From Staphylococcus pettenkoferi (lineage in GTDB: Bacteria > Bacillota > Bacilli > Staphylococcales > Staphylococcaceae): DNA of 64,000 nt. The stretch is taken from assembly GCF_002902685.1 (NCBI RefSeq), contig NZ_PPRN01000043.1, forward strand, positions 1-64,000. The letters are read 5' to 3'. The notes beneath the pieces were generated by a model. It searched no databases and was not told where the DNA came from. It saw only the letters and a list, made by a program, of their open reading frames with translations. Positions 1 through 10,538 of this stretch are shown piece after piece (the first letter of the stretch is position 1; each line of letters opens with the position of its first letter). The translations under genes were made by a program, and so were the position numbers.

Positions 1-570
1 CTTATATTCCTCCTTAGGTACAAATATAGGTAATTGTGAAATACCTATTAGAATTTCGCTATATAACAATAAATCTGAATAAGGCTTCTTTATAAAAATC
101 GATAAAATAAGAATTAAAGTAGCGAGAATCATTGTTTTGATTTTTTTACCTTTACGATATTTAAATGGTAGAGGTTGTTTTTTTGTTATCCTAGGTGCAT
201 AAATTAGTAAAATAATTAAATTCAAAATAGCTAGACCTATTAGAATTCGACTATCAGGTCTAAAACTAACTATTAAATAAGGCACTAATATAAATGATAC
301 TATATTTTGAATATGACACAGTATTGCAGATTTTGCATGTGCGCCATGGGCAAACAACTTTAAAATAAAGTAGGTAATATGAACAGTGAGTGTATAGAAG
401 AAAATGTTGCAAAGGAGCGAAATACCATAGGTTACAATACCTTTTGAGATATTATTATATGCAACTTGTATGCCTAACTTAACTTTCAAATAAGTAATAT
501 AATCTAAGTTATTTCGATTTCTGAGATAGCTAGCAAATTTTTCTATACCATTATCTATAAACTTTGCCAT
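1..570 (-). CDS. agrB: AgrB, autoinducing-peptide processing protease (3' end cut by window)
   Basis: Reading the minus strand from ATG at 570 gives 190 codons with no stop before the window edge, close to the usual AgrB length of about 190 residues. The catalytic pair is visible as FAHGAHAKSAILC, with His78 and Cys85 seven residues apart as in the AgrB family. Several hydrophobic segments follow. AgrB is a membrane endopeptidase that cleaves the AgrD precursor and helps form the cyclic quorum-sensing peptide. A GGAGG at 10–14, near the edge, is probably the ribosome site for agrD just outside. A purine-rich AAGGAGAG lies before the start. Neighbouring RNAIII on the other strand fixes this as the agr locus. 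Confidence 0.96.
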   Translation of the reverse strand, partial: MAKFIDNGIEKFASYLRNRNNLDYITYLKVKLGIQVAYNNISKGIVTYGISLLCNIFFYTLTVHITYFILKLFAHGAHAKSAILCHIQNIVSFILVPYLIVSFRPDSRILIGLAILNLIILLIYAPRITKKQPLPFKYRKGKKIKTMILATLILILSIFIKKPYSDLLLYSEILIGISQLPIFVPKEEYK

Positions 571-591
571 AGCGTTTCTCTCCTTACTCTA

Positions 592-658
592 ATTATACGA
601 ATTAAAGTAAGAACTGTGCATTTACATGCTTAACTGTTCATATTTAATTCCTAACTGT
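592..658 (-). promoter_or_regulatory. agr P2 promoter with tandem AgrA sites
   Basis: On the minus strand two AgrA-type repeats, ACAGTTAGG (658–650) and ACAGTTAAG (637–629), lie 21 bp apart start to start, about two helical turns. Downstream is TGCACA (620–615), a 17-bp spacer and TATAAT (597–592), 22 bases before agrB. The weak -35 fits an activator-dependent promoter. The AgrA consensus is established; the assignment here is by match. Confidence 0.85.
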
Positions 659-700
659 TATTAAAATATTTTCCTTATTGATTTTAACATAAAATAGAAT

Positions 701-730
701 ACAGTTTAGAATAAAAAATTACGAGTTAGG
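701..730 (+). promoter_or_regulatory. AgrA sites of the P3 (RNAIII) promoter
   Basis: ACAGTTTAG at 701–709 and CGAGTTAGG at 722–730 are two AgrA-like repeats 21 bp apart, facing the RNAIII gene. They are weaker matches than those of P2, in line with the lower affinity of P3 known in S. aureus. A -10-like TTAATA lies at 762–767. Confidence 0.75.
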
Positions 731-942
731 GATTATGTGCCCACAAGGGTTGGCACCGTGTTTTAATAAAGATGTATCACAAAGAGATGATACAGAGTTA
801 CTTGAATTTCTAAGTGTAGACAGCGCTACTGATACAAACTAGGAATCAATACTCGAATCGTTCGGTTGTAACTGACTCTTCGTATAGTTTGAAATGAGAA
901 CGATATCATTTCTTTGAATATTTAACAAGGAGGTACAGGTTT

Positions 943-1020
943 ATGACACAAGATATCGTAGAAACAGTAACTAAATTTGTTAAATTAATCGCAGAAACAG
1001 TTAAGAAATTCACTAAGTAA
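943..1020 (+). CDS. hld: Delta-haemolysin-like peptide (25 aa)
   Basis: The ORF follows AAGGAGG at 928–934 with an 8-base spacer. It encodes a 25-residue amphipathic peptide starting MTQDIVETVT and ending VKKFTK. The family pattern (M-x-x-D-I at the start, KFTK at the end, no signal peptide) matches staphylococcal delta-toxin, a phenol-soluble modulin that acts on membranes. It is one residue shorter than the 26-residue S. aureus peptide and, unlike it, has no tryptophan. Lysines outnumber acidic residues five to three. Pmt, encoded about 12 kb downstream, is the expected exporter. Confidence 0.92.
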   Translation: MTQDIVETVTKFVKLIAETVKKFTK

Positions 1021-1243
1021 GCATTGATAATCCCTATTAAGACTGTAATATTGCTCAGTCGCAAGTCAAGTGTCATTACATTTGCTTAAGCAACAGCAAA
1101 CAAGTATTAACATGTAAGCTATCGTAACATCATTCAATTTATCATTATAATAATCGGTAAATTCACTAAATTTTTTCATAATTAATAACATCCCCAAAAA
1201 ATAGATAAAGAAAAAATAACTGTAAAACATTCCCTTAATAATC

Positions 1244-1279
1244 AAGCCGTGAGTCCCTCCCAAGCTCACGGCTTTCCCT
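1244..1279 (+). terminator. RNAIII terminator
   Basis: A 10-bp stem (1244–1253 with 1265–1274) with a C-rich loop is followed by TTTCCC. It doubles as the 3' regulatory hairpin of RNAIII. Confidence 0.8.
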
Positions 1280-1330
1280 ATGTCTGAAGATGTTTAATCT
1301 GTGTAGTGTCGTTACCGATTACTATGATTT

Positions 1331-2116
1331 CTACTTATAAAGTTCCTTTCTTAAGTTCTCAAACACGGGTATAGTTTTCCGTTGTTGAGCCACTTCTTCC
1401 ATATTTAAATCTAACTCAATTTGTCCTTCTTCGTGTTCTAATTCTGCTAATATTTCACCATTTGGATTAACGACAATTGAATGGCCTGCATATTCTGTTG
1501 ATCCATCATTGCCACAACCATTGCTTCCTATGACGAACATATCATTCTCAATCGCCCTCGCTTGGAGTAGGGCACGCCAATGTGCTTTACGTGCTTCTGG
1601 CCACTGTGCGACATAGAAAGCAACTTGTGCACCTTTACGTGCTGGATAGCGTAATAGTTCAGGAAATCTCAAGTCATAGCAAATAATCTGAGTTGCTGAC
1701 ACATTGTCAGTTAGTTGAAATGCCTCAGGTACTTTGTCTCCAGCTTCTAGATAGTCAGGCTCTTGTAACATCGGCACAAGATGCACTTTATCGTAGTTAT
1801 TGATGATTTCTCCTGATTGATTAACAGTAAATGCAGTATTGTAAACTTTATCATTTTTAATATTTGAGACAGATCCAGCTACAATTGCGACATTATACTC
1901 TTGTGCGAGTTGAGCAATAAATTGCAGACTACGTACTAAGTTGTGATCTGCTAGGTCATTGAGTTTTTCTAACGCATAACCATTGTTCCACATCTCTGGT
2001 AGTACAACGCATTCTGTGTTTGCTGTGACGTGTTTATCAAAGAGCTGTTTGATTTTACTTTCATTTTGTTGTGCATTTGCGGGTTCGATTCTAAATTGTA
2101 ATACAAGCACTTTCAC
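1331..2116 (-). CDS. Carbon-nitrogen hydrolase (nitrilase/omega-amidase family)
   Basis: The protein has the nitrilase-superfamily triad in order: Glu in VVLPEMW, Lys in YDKVHLVP and Cys in IICYDLRFPE. The reading frame is open further upstream, but I chose GTG at 2116 because AAAGGA lies 9 bases before it and the product is then 261 residues, the length of the S. aureus homologue next to RNAIII. The family hydrolyses C–N bonds of nitriles or amides; an omega-amidase or repair amidase role is possible, but the substrate cannot be read from sequence. It converges on RNAIII with only about 50 bp between them. Confidence 0.88.
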   Translation of the reverse strand: MKVLVLQFRIEPANAQQNESKIKQLFDKHVTANTECVVLPEMWNNGYALEKLNDLADHNLVRSLQFIAQLAQEYNVAIVAGSVSNIKNDKVYNTAFTVNQSGEIINNYDKVHLVPMLQEPDYLEAGDKVPEAFQLTDNVSATQIICYDLRFPELLRYPARKGAQVAFYVAQWPEARKAHWRALLQARAIENDMFVIGSNGCGNDGSTEYAGHSIVVNPNGEILAELEHEEGQIELDLNMEEVAQQRKTIPVFENLRKELYK

Positions 2117-2340
2117 TTTTATCAGTCCTTTTATAAAAGTAATTATACATAATATACTAGAAAATGATAGCGTTTTCAAAATATAATAAATTCGACTTTG
2201 TTGAAACCATTGTGTTACAAAGATTTTACGATAAAATTAATTTTTTAAATTCATATTCAAAAAGTACTATTAACATAATAAAATATGTTAAGTTACAGAT
2301 AAGAGCAACGTGAAAAATGGTAGAAAGAGAGGTGAGCGAG

Positions 2341-4719
2341 ATGAAAAAATGGCCGCATAAATTGATTGCGACAGGTGCAATACTCACGTTAAGTACGTCG
2401 TTAGTAAGTAAGCAGGCGCATGCTGAAGGTGTGGCGGATCATCAAGTGGAAAATGCGCAAAATAATGCAAATGTGGTGAATCAATCATTATTTAAAGCAG
2501 CAGGTCAAAATGATTTAACTGAAGAGGGACAGGTTAGCGATAGACCAGCGACAAATGGAGCGGCTTACCATGATGGAGAAGTAATTGCCAATGAAAACGA
2601 GCAACTCGGATTTGAAAGCGAGCAGGCTGAAGGTTCGGCAACAACAGGAAATAATGAAAACCAAGATAATCATAATCAGCAATCTGCTACAAACTCGAAG
2701 GAAGAACAATCAAGTGATGAAAATCAAAACCAGCAAGGCGAAGATAATTCAGAAGAAATTTCTGCTGATAATCAAGAAAATGGTTCAGTTGATAATGAAA
2801 ATGAGAGTCACAATGGCGAAGTAAATCAAGATCCAACTGATGATGAATCATCTAATGATGGTAGTCAAGACGAGGGCCAGCAAAATAACTCTGGTGACAG
2901 TAATCAGCAAGAGGATAATCATTCTAATAATGGTGCCGGCAAAGAGCAAGATGATTCTCAAGGTAGTGACAATCAAGATGGTTCTGATGACAATCAGAAA
3001 GGTTCTGACGAGGAGCAAAACGGCGACGATAACCAAGGCTCAGATCATCAAAACGGCAATGACGACCAAAACGATTCAGATCAGCAACAGGGCGGCAATC
3101 AGAATGATGGCAAACAAGACCCTGACCACAATTCACAAGGCGACGACCAAAAAGATGACAACCCTGATCCTGACAAAGATCAGAAAGACGACGACCAGCA
3201 TAACAACTCAGGTAAAGATCAAAATGGCGATGATAATAATGATGACAATCATCAAGACAATCCTGGTCAAGGTGGCGACGATGATAACGGTGACAACCAC
3301 CAAGACAATTCTGGACAACACCAAGGCGATGACGATGATCAAAAAGGCGATGATAACCAGAAGAACCATGATCAACCCGGAGATGGTAAACATGATGGCT
3401 CTTCTGATGATGATCCACAAGACCCGTCTGGTGGTCAACATTCTGGCGATGACCCTTCTCGTCCTGGAGAAGATCTGGGTCAAGGTAGTCAAGATCAGCC
3501 AGGTCAAGGTGGACATAGTGGCGGTCAAGACAAGCCAGGACAAGGAGATCAACCGGGGCAAGGCGGTCAAGGCAAGCCGAGTGACAAGCCAGGTCATGAC
3601 AAAGATGATCGACCAAGTGACAAGCCAGGACAAGGAGATCATCAAGGTGGACAAACCGATCCAGATCAACCTTCTGATCCTTCACAACAAGGTGGTCACT
3701 CAGGAGGACAAGATCCTCAACCTAGCCAACCTTCTCAGGGCGATAAGCCGTCAGGTTCAGGTTCGCAAGGATCACAACAACATCCTAATCAACCATCTGG
3801 ACAGCAAGGTGGGCAAAGTGGCCATGATGGACAACAGAAACCATCTTCACAACCTGGTGGACAGACAGGACAAGCGCATCAATCTGGACAAGGAACGACT
3901 AACCATCCACAAGGTGTGCCTCCTGCGCAACAACATCACAATGAACCAACGCGCGTAAATCATCAGCTGTCACATCAACAACGCCCAGATTATCAAGGCA
4001 TGGTTCCACCTGCACATCATAATTCAAATCAGCAGTGGAGTTCTAATCAGAATGATTCAAATCGTAACCACTTCAATGGCGCAAACTTCACGTCATCAGC
4101 TAACCGTCCAACATCTCAGAACACACAACAGGATTCTAATCAACAACGCAGTCATTGGTACGATCGCTTTACAGGCCAACGTAATCAAGATTCGCAAGAT
4201 AGCTCTATTCTTCAACGTTTTAAGTCTATGGCGACAGGTTCGTTAAAATACAACCCATTCGTTGTGGATCAAGTAAAAGAGTTGCACCATAACGATAATA
4301 AAGTGAGTAATAATGAAATTAATAATATCCTTAAAAAACAAAACTTCTCTGATAATCATTATTTAAACTCATTACAGAAAGAAACGCGATATTTTAAATT
4401 CCAATATTTTAACCCGCTCAAAGCATCACACTATTATAAAAACTTAGACCAACAAGTGCTTGCACTGATCACAGGGGACATTGGTTCAATGCCAGATTTA
4501 AAGAAGCCGCACGAAGGTGATGGTAAGAGTAAAAGTCAGTACGAATACCAGCAGAATAAAGACGACAAGATGACTGATACAAGCAAGGATCAAGATGCAG
4601 CGAATGAAGCGGTGAAATATAAACGCACGACAATCTCACTCATTACAGCGATGGTCGTCATCTTCCTCGGTACGATTATTGCTTACATTTATCGCTTGAG
4701 AAAACCTGAAGATTCATAA
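2341..4719 (+). CDS. sdrH: SdrH-like surface protein with a very long Asp/Asn/Gln/Gly-rich repeat region
   Basis: I chose ATG at 2341 (792 aa) because GAGGTGA precedes it. A signal peptide ends near AHA (about residue 28). Residues about 40–420 are acidic and rich in D, N, Q and S; about 380–560 are rich in P, G, Q and K with PGQG-type repeats. The conserved C-terminal domain begins near YNPFVVDQV and contains FQYFNPLK, QVLALITG and GSMPDLKKP, which match SdrH of S. aureus. One membrane segment lies near the end and there is no LPXTG. SdrH in S. aureus is about 420 aa, so the repeat here is greatly expanded. It sits next to mroQ and agr. Confidence 0.88.
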   Translation: MKKWPHKLIATGAILTLSTSLVSKQAHAEGVADHQVENAQNNANVVNQSLFKAAGQNDLTEEGQVSDRPATNGAAYHDGEVIANENEQLGFESEQAEGSATTGNNENQDNHNQQSATNSKEEQSSDENQNQQGEDNSEEISADNQENGSVDNENESHNGEVNQDPTDDESSNDGSQDEGQQNNSGDSNQQEDNHSNNGAGKEQDDSQGSDNQDGSDDNQKGSDEEQNGDDNQGSDHQNGNDDQNDSDQQQGGNQNDGKQDPDHNSQGDDQKDDNPDPDKDQKDDDQHNNSGKDQNGDDNNDDNHQDNPGQGGDDDNGDNHQDNSGQHQGDDDDQKGDDNQKNHDQPGDGKHDGSSDDDPQDPSGGQHSGDDPSRPGEDLGQGSQDQPGQGGHSGGQDKPGQGDQPGQGGQGKPSDKPGHDKDDRPSDKPGQGDHQGGQTDPDQPSDPSQQGGHSGGQDPQPSQPSQGDKPSGSGSQGSQQHPNQPSGQQGGQSGHDGQQKPSSQPGGQTGQAHQSGQGTTNHPQGVPPAQQHHNEPTRVNHQLSHQQRPDYQGMVPPAHHNSNQQWSSNQNDSNRNHFNGANFTSSANRPTSQNTQQDSNQQRSHWYDRFTGQRNQDSQDSSILQRFKSMATGSLKYNPFVVDQVKELHHNDNKVSNNEINNILKKQNFSDNHYLNSLQKETRYFKFQYFNPLKASHYYKNLDQQVLALITGDIGSMPDLKKPHEGDGKSKSQYEYQQNKDDKMTDTSKDQDAANEAVKYKRTTISLITAMVVIFLGTIIAYIYRLRKPEDS

Positions 4720-4723
4720 ATAA

Positions 4724-4776
4724 AGAAACCATCTCTTCCATAAAGTTGAAGCGGAAGAGATGGTTTCTCGTTTTTT
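4724..4776. terminator. Bidirectional terminator between sdrH and mroQ
   Basis: A perfect 16-bp stem (4724–4739 with 4753–4768) is followed by a T-run on the plus strand. It serves sdrH and probably the convergent mroQ. Confidence 0.9.
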
Positions 4777-5515
4777 AAAAAATGAAATGTAAAATAAATA
4801 ATGTTTGTTCTTGTAATGATTTGATTTTATCTGGACCAATCACAATTTGCATCAATACGACCGTACCATTCATCATCATATGAATCAGAATACTGACCCA
4901 AATGCGTTTCGTGTAAACATAGAAGCCAGCGAGAATAAATCCGAGTACGAAATAGGTTAAAAAGTGTGACGGATCGCTATGCGCAAATGAGAAGATTGTA
5001 GAACTTACGACTGCCGCAAGGATAAACGCTAATTTGTTGTAGCCGCGAATCATGTTGTAAATCTCGCCGAATAACACTTTACGGAAGACGAATTCTTCAA
5101 GCATTGGGCCTACGATAGAAATCAAGATGATAAACATTGGGAACTGACGCGCGATTTTCATCAAGTTCTCCGTGTTCTCACTCGACTGTGGTGCACCGAG
5201 AAGAATGTTGATAATGTTCGTGAGCATTTGCGCGATCATTACAGCCACATAACCTGCGACTGCCCATAGAATCACGTAACGTTTTTCTTCTCTAGGCGGG
5301 CGTTCAAGCCGTAATGGATTGCGAATGAAATTATGTAAGAAGATAATGATGATGGCAGCGATGATAAAGAGGATGACTTGCGTATACATATTAGCCGTCA
5401 AGAGTTCTTTATCTGACATGCCGTTATAGAAACCGAGCCCTTGTAAGATCAATGGCCCGAACTGTGCGAGTAAGTAAATAACAATCGTTAAGATTGAGAC
5501 TGAGACACGTGACAT
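4775..5515 (-). CDS. mroQ: MroQ, CPBP-family intramembrane protease
   Basis: The 246-residue protein has at least six hydrophobic segments and the CPBP (Abi) motifs: EEFVFR with Glu140/Glu141, FAHSDPSH near 178–184 and a later IHMMMN. ATG at 5515 has TTGGAGGT 7 bases upstream. In S. aureus MroQ influences Agr peptide production and acts at the membrane. The position between sdrH and groESL is the same as there. The short gap to the groES promoter leaves room for its own promoter only. Confidence 0.93.
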   Translation of the reverse strand: MSRVSVSILTIVIYLLAQFGPLILQGLGFYNGMSDKELLTANMYTQVILFIIAAIIIIFLHNFIRNPLRLERPPREEKRYVILWAVAGYVAVMIAQMLTNIINILLGAPQSSENTENLMKIARQFPMFIILISIVGPMLEEFVFRKVLFGEIYNMIRGYNKLAFILAAVVSSTIFSFAHSDPSHFLTYFVLGFILAGFYVYTKRIWVSILIHMMMNGTVVLMQIVIGPDKIKSLQEQTLFILHFIF

Positions 5516-5591
5516 AATGTACCTCCAATTTTTGTTTATAATTCATTTTATCGTAAAAGTGATTCAGGTACAAAATACGTGAGTGTTAAAC

Positions 5592-5620
5592 TTGAAATGT
5601 TGACCAACTTTGATTAATAT
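5592..5620 (+). promoter_or_regulatory. groESL promoter with CtsR-like operator
   Basis: TTGAAA (5592–5597), a 17-bp spacer and TAATAT (5615–5620) form a sigma-A promoter. Inside it GTTGACC-AAC-TTTGATT (5599–5615) resembles the CtsR heptad direct repeat with two mismatches. Dual CtsR and HrcA control is known for staphylococcal groESL. Confidence 0.65.
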
Positions 5621-5629
5621 AAAAGTATG

Positions 5630-5656
5630 TTAGCACTCGAAAGGTGATAGTGCTAA
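5630..5656 (+). promoter_or_regulatory. CIRCE element (HrcA operator)
   Basis: TTAGCACTC, 9 bases, TAGTGCTAA. This differs from the canonical CIRCE (TTAGCACTC-N9-GAGTGCTAA) in one base and lies at the expected transcription start of groES. Confidence 0.95.
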
Positions 5657-5673
5657 ACTTTTCCTGACGATGA

Positions 5674-5970
<297 letters not shown>

Positions 5971-5979
5971 TTGAAGTAG

Positions 5980-7623
<1,644 letters not shown>

Positions 7624-7708
7624 GAGTAGTGTAGGATGCTGGTGCGTCGGTGATTTGATGTGTGTGTCGAGCGCCGATTGAGTATAAATTGATTATATAA
7701 ATTTGGGG

Positions 7709-7756
7709 GAGACGCTTTCCATAAGTTGATTGGACTTGTGGGAGGTGTCTCTTTTT
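7709..7756 (+). terminator. groESL terminator
   Basis: GAGAC (7709–7713) pairs with GTCTC (7747–7751), extended by an inner stem (CATAAG with CTTGTG), then TTTTT. Confidence 0.75.
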
Positions 7757-8068
7757 GTGGTTGGGGGTAGGTAGGTTGGAACGCGGAATGCATATAGTAT
7801 AAGGCGGAATTGTGAAATACCGAGGCTCAGGGTTAAGTACAAGTGTAAGTTGAGAGACATTTTAACTCATAGAGATATCGTGTGATTCCGAATAAAAGAT
7901 TAAATATGTTAGTAGAGAGCGAATTAAAATTTGAGTTTCGATTAACAAGAGTAAAGCTAAAGAGGATGAAGTAAGTATTTGTGGAATTAGATAGATTTCG
8001 GTAAAGTGTATTGGAATATGTTATGTTTATTATAATATTTATAAATTTATCTTTGAGGTTTGAGCGTA
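7757..8068. other. Intergenic stretch without a recognisable gene
   Basis: About 310 bp between the groEL terminator and the next gene. I see no ORF with a ribosome site, no RNA hairpin series and no repeat. AT-rich sequence near 8020–8045 probably holds the promoter of the following small gene. Confidence 0.5.
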
Positions 8069-8440
8069 GTGAAGAGAAAGACTTATTTATATATTGGAAT
8101 TATAGCTCTAATTCTAATAGTTGCAGGGTCTTATTTAATATATAAGCATAACGAAAAAAAGAAATTTTATAGTGAGCAAAAAGATAGAATCACTACTTAC
8201 ATGAAACATAATGTTAAAGATTATAAGAGCATAACGTTCACTAATTTTAAAAGAAACCCCATGGATGGTTATGACATAACTGGTTATATAAATAACGATA
8301 AAAAACTTAAGTTCACAGCTGGTGTAAGGTCTACAGAAAATTATCAATTTGATAGTGATTTAATATATACTGATGAACTCGATAATTTATTCATTAAAAA
8401 TCATAAAACTCTTACTCGAATTGAAAAAGAAAAGAAGTAG
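8069..8440 (+). CDS. Small membrane-anchored protein, DUF1433-like
   Basis: I chose GTG at 8069 (123 aa) because GAGGT at 8055–8059 is correctly spaced; the upstream TTG at 8060 is not. One N-terminal membrane segment (YIGIIALILIVAGSYLIY) is followed by a Lys-rich extracellular or periplasm-facing domain with the phrases YKSITFTNFKRNPMDGY and DITGYINND. These resemble the staphylococcal DUF1433 family, often found as tandem accessory genes. The function is unknown. It is followed by a terminator shared with the convergent lipoprotein gene. Confidence 0.7.
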   Translation: MKRKTYLYIGIIALILIVAGSYLIYKHNEKKKFYSEQKDRITTYMKHNVKDYKSITFTNFKRNPMDGYDITGYINNDKKLKFTAGVRSTENYQFDSDLIYTDELDNLFIKNHKTLTRIEKEKK

Positions 8441-8473
8441 AAGTCTAGAATTGTTACAAAATCTATTTAATAA

Positions 8474-8522
8474 AACCTCCCGAGGAGTATATAGATAATA
8501 GATACGATTATCGGGAGGTTGT
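8474..8522. terminator. Bidirectional terminator
   Basis: AACCTCCCGA (from 8475) pairs with TCGGGAGGTT (8511–8520) between two convergent genes. The flanking T-rich and A-rich sequences suit both directions. Confidence 0.75.
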
Positions 8523-8527
8523 TTATA

Positions 8528-9085
8528 TCAATTACTATACATATTTTGATAGTATTTTATTGCTTCTAGCTTTTGCTCAGCATCTTCTCCTTGATATTGC
8601 CCACGTTCTATCTCATACATTATTTGTTTTTCTCCTGAAGAGATACCATCACCAGTATTTTTTCTCCATTCTTGATCTGGCATATTCATATATGGATTGT
8701 TAGGGTCATAACCTGTGGCTTGTGATTGTTGCTGTTGGCTTGTTTGAGTCTGAGCTGGTTGTCGCTCAGATTTTTCGCTATTAGTTGTATCATTATTCTC
8801 ATTTTGCGTTTGAGCTAAAGAACCTTCATTGTTTTCGTCACTTTTTGAGCTTGAAATATTAGTATCGTTATCTTGATTATCAGTAGTATTGTCTTTATCT
8901 TGTTGATTATTTTTTTGATCTTCTGATTTATTATTAGAATCTTCTCTAGAGTTTTTTTGTTCTTTTTTCTTATTATCATTTTTATGATAGTTATGTTGTT
9001 TAGTTGCATGCTCATCCTGATGGTTGTTCCCACATGCAACTAATATAATAGCTGATGCAGCTACTACAGTTAAAATCTTCTTCAT
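8528..9085 (-). CDS. Putative lipoprotein with Asn/Asp/Lys/Gln-rich linker
   Basis: The 185-residue product begins with a lipoprotein signal (MKKILTVVAASAIILVACGN); Cys18 is the predicted lipidation site. Residues about 22–125 are low-complexity and hydrophilic. A compact C-terminal segment (from GYDPNNPYMN to QNMYSN) with many aromatic and charged residues looks like the conserved part. Known relatives of this layout in staphylococci are uncharacterised lipoproteins; I do not recognise a specific function. Transcription is convergent with the DUF1433-like gene. Confidence 0.75.
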   Translation of the reverse strand: MKKILTVVAASAIILVACGNNHQDEHATKQHNYHKNDNKKKEQKNSREDSNNKSEDQKNNQQDKDNTTDNQDNDTNISSSKSDENNEGSLAQTQNENNDTTNSEKSERQPAQTQTSQQQQSQATGYDPNNPYMNMPDQEWRKNTGDGISSGEKQIMYEIERGQYQGEDAEQKLEAIKYYQNMYSN

Positions 9086-9313
9086 ATGAAACGTTCTCCT
9101 TGTATAATATATTTTTTAAACAGCAATAAGTTTGTTCTTTAGTTATTATACTACAAAATAAGTATAGTAACTATATGAATGTTATATTAATTTAAGTGAG
9201 AAATATTGTATCTATTTACTTATATGAATATATTAAAGAAATTAAGAAATGAAAGTGTCCGTTTCTTTCTTTATATGCTATTATAAGTATATTAACAAAG
9301 GAAGTGAGATATT

Positions 9314-10436
9314 GTGACACTTAAAGGTATATCGAAGTTACCTCTATTTATTAACGATAAAGCTGCATTAAAAATTTATAAGAAATTAGCAAGTTATTAA
9401 TACAAAAATTGGCAAATTAAACAGTGAACTAGCTCATACTGTAATTAATGACAACTTCATCAACATCATGAGTATGCACGAATCATTAGAATCTACCAAG
9501 ATTGAAGGTACGCAAGTTACTTTTGATGAAGTATTAGAAGAAAAAATGGATAAAAGACCAAGTAATGAAGTTAAGGAAGTTTTAAATTATATGGAAGCAC
9601 TGCAGTATGGTTATGATCAAATTAAAAATTAGAATATGCCTTTAACTTCTAAATTGATTAAAACTCTCCATTCTATTTTACTAAAAGAAACTCGAGGTAA
9701 AGATAAACATCCTGGAAACTTTAGAAAGATACAAAATTTCATTGGACCTGACAATAAAATAGAGCATGCCACTTATATACCAATTGAAGCCCAGCTTATT
9801 GATGATTATATGACAAATTTAGAGTACTTTATGAATGGCGAAGCACATAGAAGTCTATCGACAAATGATAATCAAACTTATTTAAATTATGATGCTGATC
9901 CTTTAATTCGTAATGCCATTACCCATGCACAATTCGAATCAATCCATCCTTTTTTAGATGGTAATGGTAGATTAGGTCGTATTTTAATCATATTAATGCT
10001 TGTTAACGCAGGTGTAATTGATAAACCTGTATTTTTTGTAAGTAAGGAACTTGAACGTGAGAAGACACGTTATTATGATTTACTTAATGGCGTAAGAAGT
10101 AAAGAAAGTGACTGGGAAGGATGGATAAATTTCTTTCTACAAGCCACTGAGCGAATGGTAACTGAAATTCTTGATAAACTTTCTAAAGCCGAAGCATTAT
10201 ATACTCATGGTATAAAAATGCTAAATACGGAGTCTGAACGTATGATATGGTATTTAACCTTCCAAGAGCCTAAACTAACTGTTAAAAGAGCAAGCTTAGT
10301 TACAGAGTTTTCTCAACCTACTGTACGTAGAGTACTAAAGAAATTAGCGTCTTTAGATTTAGTTTATGAAGAAAAGAGTAAAAAACGTAATAAAAGCTAT
10401 AATACCTATGAGCTATTAAGAATTATTGAGGGATAA
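9314..10436 (+). pseudogene. Fic-family protein, broken by a frameshift and a nonsense codon
   Basis: GTG at 9314 (GGAAGTGAG upstream) opens a frame that ends at a TAA at 9398. The homologous reading resumes one base out of phase (QVINTKIGKLNSELAH) and runs on through SMHESLESTKIEGTQ. An in-frame TAG at 9630–9632 then interrupts it, and it continues from 9633 to 10436. The last part holds an intact Fic motif (HPFLDGNGRLGR) and a C-terminal winged-helix region. Fic proteins usually transfer AMP from ATP to target proteins. The N-terminal inhibitory-helix region is separated from the catalytic part. A fragment from ATG 9636 (266 aa) could still be made, but no good ribosome site precedes it. 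Confidence 0.85.
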
Positions 10437-10538
10437 TGTAACTACTAAGATCACTCTATCGTGTACTACGAATACACTTATAACTCTTAGGGTATTTCCA
10501 TAATAACGAGAATTTGTGAGAGGAGTGTATCGTCATTT

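Larger units (their letters stand above)
771..1279 (+). ncRNA. rnaIII: RNAIII, agr effector RNA
   Basis: This transcript contains the delta-haemolysin gene and sits divergently from agrB behind AgrA sites. The 5' end starts with a small hairpin (TGTATCA at 773–779 pairing with TGATACA at 788–794), like helix 1 of S. aureus RNAIII. The 3' end is a strong stem, AAGCCGTGAG (1244–1253) with CTCACGGCTT (1265–1274), whose loop holds TCCCTCCC, the anti-Shine-Dalgarno signature of RNAIII. Further C-rich patches (TCCC near 1031, 1190 and 1231) could be other target-binding loops. The length, about 510 nt, agrees with known RNAIII. Exact ends are estimated. Confidence 0.9.

Noticed and set aside
1066-1269. 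Minus-strand 67-aa frame inside RNAIII
   Set aside because: It lies within the RNAIII 3' domain, has no ribosome site and no family likeness.
2840-3958. Long frames overlapping sdrH on the plus strand (372 aa) and minus strand (253 and 153 aa)
   Set aside because: They result from the repetitive, stop-poor repeat DNA. Their compositions (runs of M/K/T/I or H/D/L) are shadows of the SdrH repeat.
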